A program made the position numbers and the translations under genes. Source: Streptomyces scabiei 87.22 (GTDB lineage: Bacteria; Actinomycetota; Actinomycetes; Streptomycetales; Streptomycetaceae). From it: a DNA stretch of 64,000 nt. Below are positions 25,276 to 33,422 of this stretch, piece after piece. The notes below the pieces were generated by a model. That model was given only the letters and a program-made list of their open reading frames with translations, searched no databases and had not been told where the DNA came from. The number at the start of each line of letters is the position of its first letter. Positions within the stretch are counted from its first letter, which is position 1. The DNA is taken from the NCBI RefSeq assembly GCF_000091305.1, contig NC_013929.1:9610001-9674000 (forward strand), written 5' to 3'.

Positions 25276-26319
25276 ATGACAGAACTGCAGACCTTCGTAC
25301 TGCCTCCGGTGGTTGACGGCAGTGACGTGGACAGGGCACTGGGCGAGGCGCTGATCGCCGCCTGGCAGGCGGACGGCATCTTCCAGATCCAGGCGACACC
25401 GGAACAGGAGGCCGCCACCGAGCAGGCCCTCGAAGCCTCCCGCGGCTTCTTCGGCCGCCCCTTCGAGGAGAAGGCCGGGCACGTGTCCGACCTCACCTAC
25501 AGCGGGTACGTCGCGTCCGGTGAGGAGGAGACGGCCGGGGAGAAGGACGGCTCGGAGATCTTCACCGTCTGCCCCGACATGGCCGAGGAGGACGCCCGTG
25601 TCGTCGACCGGTGGCCCTGTCACGGCCCCGCCCCCTGGCCCTCGCGGCAGTACGCCGAAGCCATGAAGACCTACATGGGCGCCGTGGGCGACATCGGCGA
25701 GAGACTGCTCCGCCTGGTCGCCCTGGGACTCGGCCTGGACGACATGGAGCACTTCACCAAGCTCACCCGGGACGGCTGGCACCACATGCGGGTCCTGCGG
25801 TTCCCGCGGGCGGACGCCACCTCCGAGCGGGGCATCGGCTCGCACACCGACTACGGTCTGCTGGTCATCGCGGTCCAGGACGACGTGGGCGGCCTCCACA
25901 TCCGGCCCCCGGTACCGGGCGAGGCCCGCGGCCGCAACTGGCTGCCGGAGGAGTCCATGGCCGGGCGGTACGAGAACGAGGAGCCCTGGACCTACGTCAC
26001 CCCGGTCCCCTCGGTGTTCACCGTCTTCCCCGGTGACATCATGCAGTTCATCACCGGCGGCATCCTCCTCTCCACCCCGCACAAGGTGCGTCTGGCCGAC
26101 CGCGAGCGGTACACCATCGCGTACTTCCACGAGCCGGCCTTCCAGGCCGTCGCGCGGCCCCTGGAAGGGGGCGGGCCGGAGGAGTTCATCCACTACGGCA
26201 CCCACTTCACCCACATGTTCATGCGGTGCTATCCCGACCGCACCACCACCGTGCGCATCGAGAACGAGGACCGGCTCGCGGTCCTGGAGCGCCTCCGCAA
26301 GGAGGCCCTCACCTCCTGA
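25276..26319 (+). CDS. efe: 2-oxoglutarate-dependent ethylene/succinate-forming enzyme
   Basis: A 347-residue Fe(II)/2-oxoglutarate oxygenase that follows the Pseudomonas syringae ethylene-forming enzyme (EFE) along its whole length, from MTELQTFVLP through VSDLTYSGYVASGEE, EIFTVC, LTRDGWHHMRVLRFP, GSHTDYGLLVIA and FMRCYPDR. Iron ligands are His190, Asp192 and His269; Arg278 would bind 2-oxoglutarate and Arg172, Glu84 and Thr86 match the L-arginine-site residues of EFE (numbering is one higher than EFE after residue 160). EFE turns 2-oxoglutarate into ethylene and CO2 while oxidising arginine. ATG 25276 matches the EFE start, although gaggagg lies about 20 bases upstream. Pocket differences include Glu85 for Val and Val200 for Ala. 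Ethylene production is inferred. Confidence 0.88.
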   Translation: MTELQTFVLPPVVDGSDVDRALGEALIAAWQADGIFQIQATPEQEAATEQALEASRGFFGRPFEEKAGHVSDLTYSGYVASGEEETAGEKDGSEIFTVCPDMAEEDARVVDRWPCHGPAPWPSRQYAEAMKTYMGAVGDIGERLLRLVALGLGLDDMEHFTKLTRDGWHHMRVLRFPRADATSERGIGSHTDYGLLVIAVQDDVGGLHIRPPVPGEARGRNWLPEESMAGRYENEEPWTYVTPVPSVFTVFPGDIMQFITGGILLSTPHKVRLADRERYTIAYFHEPAFQAVARPLEGGGPEEFIHYGTHFTHMFMRCYPDRTTTVRIENEDRLAVLERLRKEALTS

Positions 26320-26355
26320 GGTGCGTGCGAGAGCCGCAGGCCGAGCACCGCGTGC

Positions 26356-26389
26356 CGAGAGCCGCCCGGCGACCACCGGGCGGCTCTCG
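26356..26389. terminator. Bidirectional terminator hairpin (14-bp perfect stem)
   Basis: Arms cgagagccgcccgg (26356-26369) and ccgggcggctctcg (26376-26389) enclose a 6-base loop. It lies between the convergent ethylene-forming-enzyme gene and the GAF-LuxR gene and probably ends both transcripts. Confidence 0.85.
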
Positions 26390-26409
26390 CCATCTGCCGG
26401 ATCCGTGTG

Positions 26410-27279
26410 TCAGGGCAGCAGGCCCAGGCGGCGTGCCGTCGCGACCGTCTCCATCCGGGTGTGACAGCCGAGCCGGCGCATCGCGCTGCGCAGATAACTC
26501 TTCACCGTCTCGGCGCTGAGGCCGAGTTCCTCCGCCACGTCGGCGTTGGTGCGGCCCAGCGCGACGCACGACAGCACGTCCAGTTCGCGGGAGGAAAGAG
26601 CGCTGAGCGGGTGGGAGGCGGGGGTTCCGATGCCGGCGCCCGCCAGCTTCTCGCACACTCCCGCGACCCGGTCGCGGGACTCGTCGTCCGGCAGCCGCTG
26701 GGCGAGAACGCGCAGTTCCGCGTACGCCTCACGGATCGTCTCCCACCGGGGCGACGTGGGGCGCCCGGTCCGGTCGGTGGACTGCGAGGGCTCCCGCAGA
26801 CTGTCGAGACGGCGCCGCACCTCGTCCCGCACCGCCAGGCTCTGTTCCAGATCGCGGGCGGCCCGCATGACCGAGTCGACGGTCCGGTCGCCCAGGGCCA
26901 GGGACCCGCGGACCGCGCCGTACATGACCGCGCGGACCGTCCGGTTCACCACCACCGGCGCCGCCACGACGGCGTGGATGCCCTCCGCGGCGACCATCAG
27001 GTCGTAGTGGTGGCTGATCTGCCGGGAGTTCGCGTAGTCGTTGACGGCGATGGGGCGGTGCAGGGCGACCACCCTGCCGCCGAGCCCCATCCCGAATCCG
27101 AGGGTCAGCCCGTGCAGGGCGTTGGTGCGGTGGCCCGTGAACTCGGTGAGCTGGGCGTGCCGGCCCCGGACGACCGCACCGCCGAAGGCGAGGTCCACTC
27201 CGGCGGTGTCCCGTAACGCCTGGACACCGCGTTTGACCTGACGGTCGTCGTCCGGGACGGGGGATGCTGTCACTGTCAT
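26410..27279 (-). CDS. GAF-domain LuxR-type regulator
   Basis: A 289-residue regulator. Residues 15-150 are a GAF-like sensor domain (VALHRPIAVNDYANSRQISH then VAAPVVVNRTVRAVMYGAVR) and the C-terminus is a LuxR helix-turn-helix: LSSRELDVLSCVALGRTNAD followed by LGLSAETVKSYLRSAMRRLG. The ATG at 27279 has gaggta upstream. A paralogue of the same architecture lies divergently at 27731. The ligand is unknown; similar proteins in actinomycetes sit beside acyl-CoA or aromatic-degradation genes. A perfect 7+7 palindrome lies just upstream of its ribosome-binding site and may be its own operator. Confidence 0.87.
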   Translation of the reverse strand: MTVTASPVPDDDRQVKRGVQALRDTAGVDLAFGGAVVRGRHAQLTEFTGHRTNALHGLTLGFGMGLGGRVVALHRPIAVNDYANSRQISHHYDLMVAAEGIHAVVAAPVVVNRTVRAVMYGAVRGSLALGDRTVDSVMRAARDLEQSLAVRDEVRRRLDSLREPSQSTDRTGRPTSPRWETIREAYAELRVLAQRLPDDESRDRVAGVCEKLAGAGIGTPASHPLSALSSRELDVLSCVALGRTNADVAEELGLSAETVKSYLRSAMRRLGCHTRMETVATARRLGLLP

Positions 27280-27730
27280 TGCGGCTACCTCGTTCTGCCC
27301 GGGGGCAGAGAGGCGCCCCCTGCCCGGATCGTGCGCGGGCCTCGTGCGGGAGTGGTGCGGTGGGGCGACTGCGGTGGGCCCGTCCCCGGCGCGGTGCGGG
27401 CACCGGGGCGGGCAACGGCCCCGCGTCCGTGGGGCCTTGAGTCACCATGAGGGAGATCGGGGCCGTCCAGCTACCCCCGGGTGAGGGTGGAACACGGGCG
27501 TCATAACGCCGCATTTCTGGTCGATACGGAGCCGTGGCCGTCGTGGTTCGACACCGCGGCGGCGGCCTCGCGGGGGTGTGCACGTGTCACCCCGGGAACG
27601 GCCGATGGATCGTCATATTCCGTTCTGTCGTAGGCACTTGACTCGGCCGAGCCGTCTGCAGAACTGTTCTCCTGACGACGGGGGAGTCGGCGCGTTCCCC
27701 ATGTCGGTCACCTAAGGAGTCGACCCGGTC
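27280..27730. other. 451-bp divergent region between the two GAF-LuxR paralogues
   Basis: No gene is supported. It contains the palindrome listed next and an AT-richer patch around 27611-27640 (tcatattccgttctg). A ttgact hexamer at 27638-27643 could be a -35 for the rightward gene, but no good -10 follows at 17-18 bases. Confidence 0.45.
27294..27309. promoter_or_regulatory. Perfect palindrome upstream of GAF-LuxR gene (candidate operator)
   Basis: The arms tctgccc (27294-27300) and gggcaga (27303-27309) are separated by gg. It lies 15 bases upstream of the 27279 start codon, where a bound regulator would block transcription or translation initiation. Autoregulation is a guess. Confidence 0.5.
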
Positions 27731-28597
27731 GTGCTACCGGCGGAAGACAGCGAAGAGGCGGCGGCCGCCCGTGCCGCGGTCCTGGCTCTGCGCAGGGAGA
27801 GCGGGATGGCCGTCGCCGGGGCGGCCTGGGCCGTCGGTCCCGGGCAGCTCCGGATCAGCGAGACGAGCGGAGTGAGGTCACGGGACCGCCGAGGGCTGTC
27901 GGTGCCCGCGGGGGCCGGGCTCATCGGCAAGGTGCTCACGACCGGCCGCCCGGCGGCGGTGAGCGACTACCGCTCGGCGCAGCGGATCAGCCACGAGTAC
28001 GACTCCTTCGTCGTGGCCGAGGGCGTGCGGGCGATGGCGGCGGCACCCGTGATCGTGGGGAGTGCCGTGCGGGCCGTGCTCTTCGTGGGATCGCGCGACG
28101 TGGCCCGTCTCGGCGACCGGGTGCTGACGGCGGTGACGCGGGCGGCGCGGGATCTGGAGCAGTTCCTCGCATGCCGGGAACAGGTCCCCCGGCTGCTGTC
28201 GGAGGCCCGCGCCGGGGGCGTCGGCACCACGCCCCGCGGCGGCCCCGCCCGGGAACGCGTCCACGAGGCCCACACCGAGCTTTTGCAGTTCACCGCGACA
28301 CTCGGCGATCCGCGTCTCAGGGAGCACTTCGACGAGGTGTGCCGCCTGCTGGAACAGGGCTGCTGCGCCGAGGAACCCGAGGCGTCGCCACCGCGGAGGC
28401 CGACGAGGCTGTCGCCCCGCGAACTCGATGTCCTCGCCGCGGTCGCCGCGGGCTGCACCAACCTCGACATCTCCGGCCGGCTCGACATCGGCCTGGAGAC
28501 GGTGAAGGGCTATCTGCGCTCGGCCATGCGCAAACTGGGCACCACCACCCGGTTCGAGGCCGTCACCGCGGCACGCCGCGCGGGGCTGCTGCCATGA
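27731..28597 (+). CDS. GAF-domain LuxR-type regulator (paralogue)
   Basis: A 288-residue regulator with the same layout as the gene at 26410: GAF-like domain (TTGRPAAVSDYRSAQRISHE and AAAPVIVGSAVRAVLFVGSR), a connecting helix, and a LuxR domain with LSPRELDVLAAVAAGCTNLD and GLETVKGYLRSAMRKLG. The two paralogues share motifs such as ISHxYD and RAARDLEQ. The GTG start has aaggag 11 bases upstream. It is followed by an exceptionally strong terminator. Targets are unknown; it may regulate the divergent gene. Confidence 0.88.
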   Translation: MLPAEDSEEAAAARAAVLALRRESGMAVAGAAWAVGPGQLRISETSGVRSRDRRGLSVPAGAGLIGKVLTTGRPAAVSDYRSAQRISHEYDSFVVAEGVRAMAAAPVIVGSAVRAVLFVGSRDVARLGDRVLTAVTRAARDLEQFLACREQVPRLLSEARAGGVGTTPRGGPARERVHEAHTELLQFTATLGDPRLREHFDEVCRLLEQGCCAEEPEASPPRRPTRLSPRELDVLAAVAAGCTNLDISGRLDIGLETVKGYLRSAMRKLGTTTRFEAVTAARRAGLLP

Positions 28598-28599
28598 TC

Positions 28600-28651
28600 G
28601 AACGCAGGCCGGGTCCTGGCACCCCGGGGTGCCAGGACCCGGCCTGCGTTC
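28600..28651. terminator. 52-base perfect palindrome, bidirectional terminator
   Basis: The two 26-base arms are perfectly complementary without any spacer: the left arm begins gaacgcaggccgggtcctgg and the centre is accccggggt. It starts 3 bases after the LuxR stop and ends 21 bases before the stop of the convergent GH5 gene, so it should terminate both. Confidence 0.9.
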
Positions 28652-28672
28652 AGCGGGGCCGAGATGCCGCCG

Positions 28673-29713
28673 CTACTTCCTCCACGCCCAGTGCAGACGG
28701 TCGAGTCCGCTCTGGTTGTTGACCTTCAGGCTGAGGCGGGTGCCCGTGCCCTGGAGGGTCGTCAGGGAGTAGGTGTCACCGTTGCGCAGGCCGGGCCAGT
28801 AGACCGAGCCGAGGCGCAGCTCCCTGATGACGTCGGTGGCGGCCTGGATGTAGGCGACCTCGTTGGAGCCGTTGACCGGGCCGTTGTAGTCCAGGCCGGT
28901 CGTCATGGAGGCGCCGAACTCGTCGAGGATCGTACGCGAGGCGCAGGTGCCGATGCGCTCCTTGAAGTCCGCCTTCCACTGGTCGACGCTGGTCCAGTCG
29001 GTGTGCCAGAAGCCGTAGTTGTGCAGGGCGATCCGGGTGCCGTCGAGCCGCTTGTCGGCGCAGACCGGCTTGACGTCCTCGCTGTACTTGTAGCCGCCGA
29101 TGAGCACCCGGTCGCGGGGGACGGAGCGGTGGTCCGCCAGCCAGCGGGCCGCCACGTCGCGCCACTCCTGGGAGGTGTAGCCGAACGGCTCGTTCATCGG
29201 CTCGAAGTACACCTTCGAGTTGTGGCCGTAGCCGGAGGTGATCCGCCGCCACATCCGGTCCCAGGTGGCCTGGTCGTCGATCTTGCCGTCCTTGGCGTTG
29301 TCGGCCTCCCAGTAGCCCAGGACGACCTTGAAGCCCTTGGCGGTGGCGGCGTCGATCGCGGCCCGGTACGACTTCCAGAAGGGGCCGTTCACCGAGGTGG
29401 GGTTGACCGGCAGGCGGACCGTGTTGGCGCCGAGCTTGGAGAACCCCTTGATGATCGCCTTGGACTTGGCGTAGGTCGTGGCGTAGCCGTCCGTGGTGGA
29501 CAGGCCCGACGGCACCACCGCGTCGTCGGCGTAGTTGTCGCGCGGGTCGGCCCAGTTGACGCCGCGGAAGGCGCTGACGGGCGGCGGCGAGGCGTGACGG
29601 GCGGCGGCTGCGGGAGCGGCGGACGCGGGGGAGGCGACGAGTCCGCCGAATGCCGTGACGCCGGCCAGCGACGCCGCGAGGCAGGCCGTCCCGCGATGGT
29701 TCTTTAGGGGCAC
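28673..29713 (-). CDS. Secreted GH5-family glycoside hydrolase
   Basis: A 346-residue extracellular endoglycanase. A signal peptide covers residues 1-32 (positively charged start, LAASLAGVTAFGGLVAS core, ASA cleavage). The TIM-barrel has RGVNWADP near the start, acid/base Glu175 in EPMNEPFG and nucleophile Glu265 in LDEFGAS. Substrate within GH5 (cellulose, mannan, others) cannot be set; the WADP and SGYGHNSKVYFEPMNEP forms resemble bacterial GH5 enzymes annotated as cellulases. The GTG at 29713 has aaaggg 5-10 bases upstream. It is monocistronic between two terminators/gaps. Confidence 0.9.
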   Translation of the reverse strand: MPLKNHRGTACLAASLAGVTAFGGLVASPASAAPAAAARHASPPPVSAFRGVNWADPRDNYADDAVVPSGLSTTDGYATTYAKSKAIIKGFSKLGANTVRLPVNPTSVNGPFWKSYRAAIDAATAKGFKVVLGYWEADNAKDGKIDDQATWDRMWRRITSGYGHNSKVYFEPMNEPFGYTSQEWRDVAARWLADHRSVPRDRVLIGGYKYSEDVKPVCADKRLDGTRIALHNYGFWHTDWTSVDQWKADFKERIGTCASRTILDEFGASMTTGLDYNGPVNGSNEVAYIQAATDVIRELRLGSVYWPGLRNGDTYSLTTLQGTGTRLSLKVNNQSGLDRLHWAWRK

Positions 29714-29848
29714 CAGATCCCTTTCTGGACAGTTGCGTCCGCGAAACCTGGAGGTGCAGGTCGGCGGCTCTGTAACTCCCGCAAACTAGAAGAGATCTCG
29801 AACAGAGGTCAACACATCTGCACACCAAATTTCATCAAGAACACAGAA

Positions 29849-31105
29849 CTAAGAGCCGCCCACGGCCAGTTCCGACCCGCTGAGACGCACCCGGATGCCG
29901 TCCTCCTCCACGCGCACGTCCCGCAGCCGCATGCTCCCGCGCTCCGGCTCCGGCAGTGCGAAGGACAGGGACAGCCGGTCGGCGAGGACCGGCCGGGTGA
30001 GCCGGGACAGGGCGTCCAGGAGGCCGGGGTCGAGGCCCAGGGCGCGCAGTACGGCGGGGTGGTCCAGTGCCAGGTCGACGAGGTTGAGGTTCCGGGCCTC
30101 GCGGGCGAACCCCGGGGAGCCGGTGAGTTCGGCGAGCTCGCCGTCGTCGCCCAGGGCCGCGCGGGCGGCCGCGTCGGACAGCCCGAGCCGCTTCGCGATC
30201 GCCGGGACGGACAGCAGCGCCTTCGCCCTGCGGGTCTCCCGGGAGAGGTCGGCTGCCGCCCGGGGCGTCAGATGCAGACCGTCCGAGGCGCCGGTGCCGG
30301 GGCGGTAGGTGGCCACGTCCCCGATGTCCAGGCGCATGGCGCCGATCCGGGTGGCGATGCCCCGCTCGCCGTCTCGCCGGATGGTGGCCTCGGCGCGCAG
30401 CCGCAGCTCACGTCCGGCCACCGGCAGGGTGCCCCGCGCCCGGACCCGGTCGCGGCCTTCACCGGTGAACGTGACCTGGGACGCGCCGAGTTCACGATTG
30501 AGGTCGGCGAACGACAGCAGGACGTCGCCGTCGAGGCGCGGCACGCGGGCGCCGCCCACGGAGGTGAGGCCCTCGCCCTCCAGCCGTACGTCGTGCGCCG
30601 TCGCCGACACCTTCGCCAGCGACACCCGGTCGGCCGCCACGTCCGGCACGGTCACCCGGACCGAGTCCAGCCGCCTGTCCGCGAGTTGGGTGAGGAAGGG
30701 GAACCCGCCGATCTCCACCTCGGGTGCCGCGGCCAGGTCCAGGCGGTCCTCCAGGACGTCCGCCGTCCGGTGCTCGGCGTACAGCACCGCCCACCGGTCG
30801 GCCAGGGTCACCAGGCAGGCGAGGACGGCCACACCCGCCACCGCCTTCACCGCGCGGGGCAGCCCGGTCCGACGCCCGCGCCGCCGCCGGCCGCCGCGCC
30901 GGTGCACGGGCGGTGCCCACTCGGGCTCCCGCTCGTCCTCCTCGGGGCCGTCCCGCCCGGTGGCGTCCTCGTCGAAGAAGTCCTCCAGCGAGGTCACTTC
31001 CAGCGGGCCGTCGTCGAGGGCGGCGAGTTCGTCGTACGGGTTGGGGGGTGCGTCGCCGTGGTCGGGGGCGGGTTCGTACGGATCTGTGCGGTGGGGGGAG
31101 CGCAT
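29849..31105 (-). CDS. DUF2993 (LmeA-like) phospholipid-binding membrane protein
   Basis: A 418-residue protein: an acidic disordered cytoplasmic N-terminus of about 85 residues, a basic RRGRRRRGRRTG patch, one transmembrane helix (AVKAVAGVAVLACLVTLA), then a DUF2993 domain outside the membrane with VEIGGFPFLTQL and LPVAGRELRLRA. The mycobacterial relative LmeA is a periplasmic phospholipid-binding protein in mannan maturation; in Streptomyces the role is unknown. ATG 31105 is directly preceded by an in-frame GTG at 31108; ggatgag lies upstream of both. Confidence 0.87.
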   Translation of the reverse strand: MRSPHRTDPYEPAPDHGDAPPNPYDELAALDDGPLEVTSLEDFFDEDATGRDGPEEDEREPEWAPPVHRRGGRRRRGRRTGLPRAVKAVAGVAVLACLVTLADRWAVLYAEHRTADVLEDRLDLAAAPEVEIGGFPFLTQLADRRLDSVRVTVPDVAADRVSLAKVSATAHDVRLEGEGLTSVGGARVPRLDGDVLLSFADLNRELGASQVTFTGEGRDRVRARGTLPVAGRELRLRAEATIRRDGERGIATRIGAMRLDIGDVATYRPGTGASDGLHLTPRAAADLSRETRRAKALLSVPAIAKRLGLSDAAARAALGDDGELAELTGSPGFAREARNLNLVDLALDHPAVLRALGLDPGLLDALSRLTRPVLADRLSLSFALPEPERGSMRLRDVRVEEDGIRVRLSGSELAVGGS

Positions 31106-31599
31106 CACCTCATCCGACCACGTGCACCACCCCCGCCCGCAACCCGAACCCCGCGTATGCGATGCAGTTCACGATCGCGACGCGTCGCCGGGGGCCCGCG
31201 GCGGCCCCCGGGCACTCGTCGGAGTGTTGCCGGCAGACAGAGCCGTCGCGGCACCGAGGGCGCGGCCTTCGTCCGCCACGCCACGCCCGGCGGCGCCGCC
31301 TACCCGGGTCCACCGCTCCCACACGCGGTGAGGTGACGGACGGCGATCGGCTGTTGGGGCGCCCCTGCGGATCCGGCGCGCGGACGCGCCCGCGAACGCG
31401 TGCCGTGGGTCCTGGGCGACGGCGTAGCCTGCGGCGGCATGAACACCGATCCGCGGGGCCCGGGTGCTCGGGCCGCGCGCTCCGGGCGTCGCCCGTCGAG
31501 CGGCGCGCCGGCACCCCGCGACGCGGACGCGGACGTGCCGGTGCCGCCGGCGGGCGGCCGCCTCGGCGCCCGACCCCGACGCTCGACGAGGAGCCGCTC
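31106..31599. other. 494-bp divergent region with no gene supported
   Basis: Several short open frames exist, one from 31400 that would run into the ligase start, but they are Arg/Pro-rich, lack ribosome-binding sites and resemble nothing. Promoters of the DUF2993 gene and of the ligase should lie here. No dyad stood out. Confidence 0.4.
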
Positions 31600-33198
31600 G
31601 TGACCACCCCTGAAGCGATGAGACCGCACCCGCACAACTCGGGCCTGAGGGTCGACCTCAATCCGGCCGCGGCGGTCACCCACCTCGCCCGCCACCAGGG
31701 CGACTCCGTCGTCGTCCGCTACCCGGGCGGCGACCTCACCTACGCCGGACTCGACGACAGGGCCGCCCGGCTGGCCACCGTCCTGGCCGACGGCGGCGTC
31801 GGCGACGGCGACCGCGTCGCCTACCTCGGCCTCAACAGTGCCGCCTTCATCGTGGTCCTGCTGGCCGCCCACCGGCTCGGGGCTGTCTACGTACCGGTCA
31901 ACTTCCGCCTCGCGACCGCCGAGTTGGAGAGTGTCCTCGTCCGCAGCGGCGCCACCGCCCTCGTCTGCGAGGAGGGGCACCGGGAGAGCGTCGACGCCGT
32001 ACGCGACCGGACCCCCCTCGCACGCTTCCTCCTGGTGGACGACGACCCCGAGGTGCCGGCCGGCGGCGCGACGGGGTGGGAGCAGTGGGCGCCCCTGCTC
32101 GCCGCCGCCGTACCCGCCTCCTCCGTCGCCCCCAAGTACGCCGACGACCCGGCGATCCTCATGTTCACCTCCGGCACCACGGGCACCCCGAAGGGTGTCG
32201 TCCTCACCCACGGCAACATCTTCTGGAACGCGGTGAACGTCGACCTGAGACTCGACACCCGCCGCGGCGACGTCACGTACGCCGCCGCCCCGCTGTTCCA
32301 CATCGGCACCCTGAACAGCTTCGTGCTCCGCACCCTGGTGCGCGGGGGCACGGTGGTCGTCCGACGCGGCTTCGACCCGGGGACGTGCCGCGAGGACCTG
32401 GTCACCCACCGGGTCAACTCCATGTTCGCCGTCCCCCAGATGTTCGCGGCCCTCGCCAGAGAGCCCGGCCTGTTCGACCAGGACCTCAGCCGGCTGCGGT
32501 CGGTGGTGGTCGCGGGGGCCCCGGTGCCGCCCTCGCTCATCGAGCTGTACGCCGGCCACGGAGTCCTGCTCCAGCAGGCGTGGGGCCTGACCGAGACCGC
32601 GCCCTTCGCCACCCATCTGCCGGCCGAGTGGACCCGGGACAAGCTCGGCTCCGCCGGCATCCCCATGCCGTTCACCGAGGTCAGGGTCGTCGACATCGTG
32701 ACCCGCACCCCGCTGGAGCCGGGCGAGCCGGGTGAGATCGTCGTCCGCGGACCCAACGTCACCCCCGGCTACTGGAACGACCCGGAGGCCGACCGGGCCG
32801 CCTTCGACGACGCGGGCTGGTTCCACTCGGGCGACATCGGCCACTTCGACGAGGACGGCTGCCTGTACATCGTCGACCGGCTCAAGGACATGATCATCAG
32901 CGGCGGGGAGAACATCTACCCGGCCGAGGTGGAGCGGGCGCTGGCCCCGATGCCGGGTGTGGTCGACGTCGCGGTCGTCGGCGTACCCGACGAGGAGTGG
33001 GGCGAGAGCGTACGGGCCGTCATGAGCGTGGACGGCACGGCGGACGTCACCCTGGAGGCCGTCCACGCGTACGCGGAGGAGACGCTGGCCCGCTACAAGC
33101 TGCCCCAGCACCTGACCATCGTGCGGGCCGTCCCGAGGAACGCCTCCGGAAAGCTGGACCGGGCCGGCGTCAGGCGACTGCTGGACGAGGAGCACTGA
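31600..33198 (+). CDS. Acyl-CoA synthetase-like AMP-forming ligase
   Basis: A 532-residue ANL-superfamily enzyme that adenylates a carboxylic acid and usually transfers it to CoA. P-loop FTSGTTGTPKGVVLTHGN, aromatic motif QQAWGLTETAP, YxxGD-like WFHSGDIGHFDEDG, hinge VDRLKDMIISGGENIYP and the catalytic C-terminal lysine in RNASGKLDRAG are all present. Medium- or long-chain fatty acids or aryl acids are possible substrates. The GTG at 31600 has gaggag 7 bases upstream. It is a single gene followed by a strong hairpin. Confidence 0.92.
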   Translation: MTTPEAMRPHPHNSGLRVDLNPAAAVTHLARHQGDSVVVRYPGGDLTYAGLDDRAARLATVLADGGVGDGDRVAYLGLNSAAFIVVLLAAHRLGAVYVPVNFRLATAELESVLVRSGATALVCEEGHRESVDAVRDRTPLARFLLVDDDPEVPAGGATGWEQWAPLLAAAVPASSVAPKYADDPAILMFTSGTTGTPKGVVLTHGNIFWNAVNVDLRLDTRRGDVTYAAAPLFHIGTLNSFVLRTLVRGGTVVVRRGFDPGTCREDLVTHRVNSMFAVPQMFAALAREPGLFDQDLSRLRSVVVAGAPVPPSLIELYAGHGVLLQQAWGLTETAPFATHLPAEWTRDKLGSAGIPMPFTEVRVVDIVTRTPLEPGEPGEIVVRGPNVTPGYWNDPEADRAAFDDAGWFHSGDIGHFDEDGCLYIVDRLKDMIISGGENIYPAEVERALAPMPGVVDVAVVGVPDEEWGESVRAVMSVDGTADVTLEAVHAYAEETLARYKLPQHLTIVRAVPRNASGKLDRAGVRRLLDEEH

Positions 33199-33368
33199 CG
33201 ACGCGGAGCGGACCCGGTCCCGCCACGGCGAACTGTGCGGCGATGGCCGCGAACACCGCCCAGTGGAGGGTCCGATGACGATCTCATAGCCGTGCGGGCC
33301 GTTGTGCAGCCGGGAAGGCATGCCGCCGACGTGCCCCACGGGCCCGGCTTCGCCTCGCGCGACACGGT

Positions 33369-33402
33369 GGGAGCCGGCCCGTCGTGCGCCTGGCCGGCTC
33401 CC
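33369..33402. terminator. Bidirectional terminator hairpin (11-bp stem)
   Basis: Arms gggagccggcc (33369-33379) and ggccggctccc (33392-33402) with a 12-base loop, placed between the ligase and the convergent GH5 gene. Confidence 0.8.
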
Positions 33403-33422
33403 GTCATCTCCCTCGGCACCGG

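Noticed and set aside
27638..27672. Sigma-70-type promoter with ttgact as -35
   Set aside because: No acceptable -10 hexamer follows at the proper spacing.
31400..31603. Short plus-strand ORF ending at the start of the AMP-forming ligase
   Set aside because: Arg/Pro/Ala-rich, no ribosome-binding site, no recognisable fold; the ligase has its own gaggag site.
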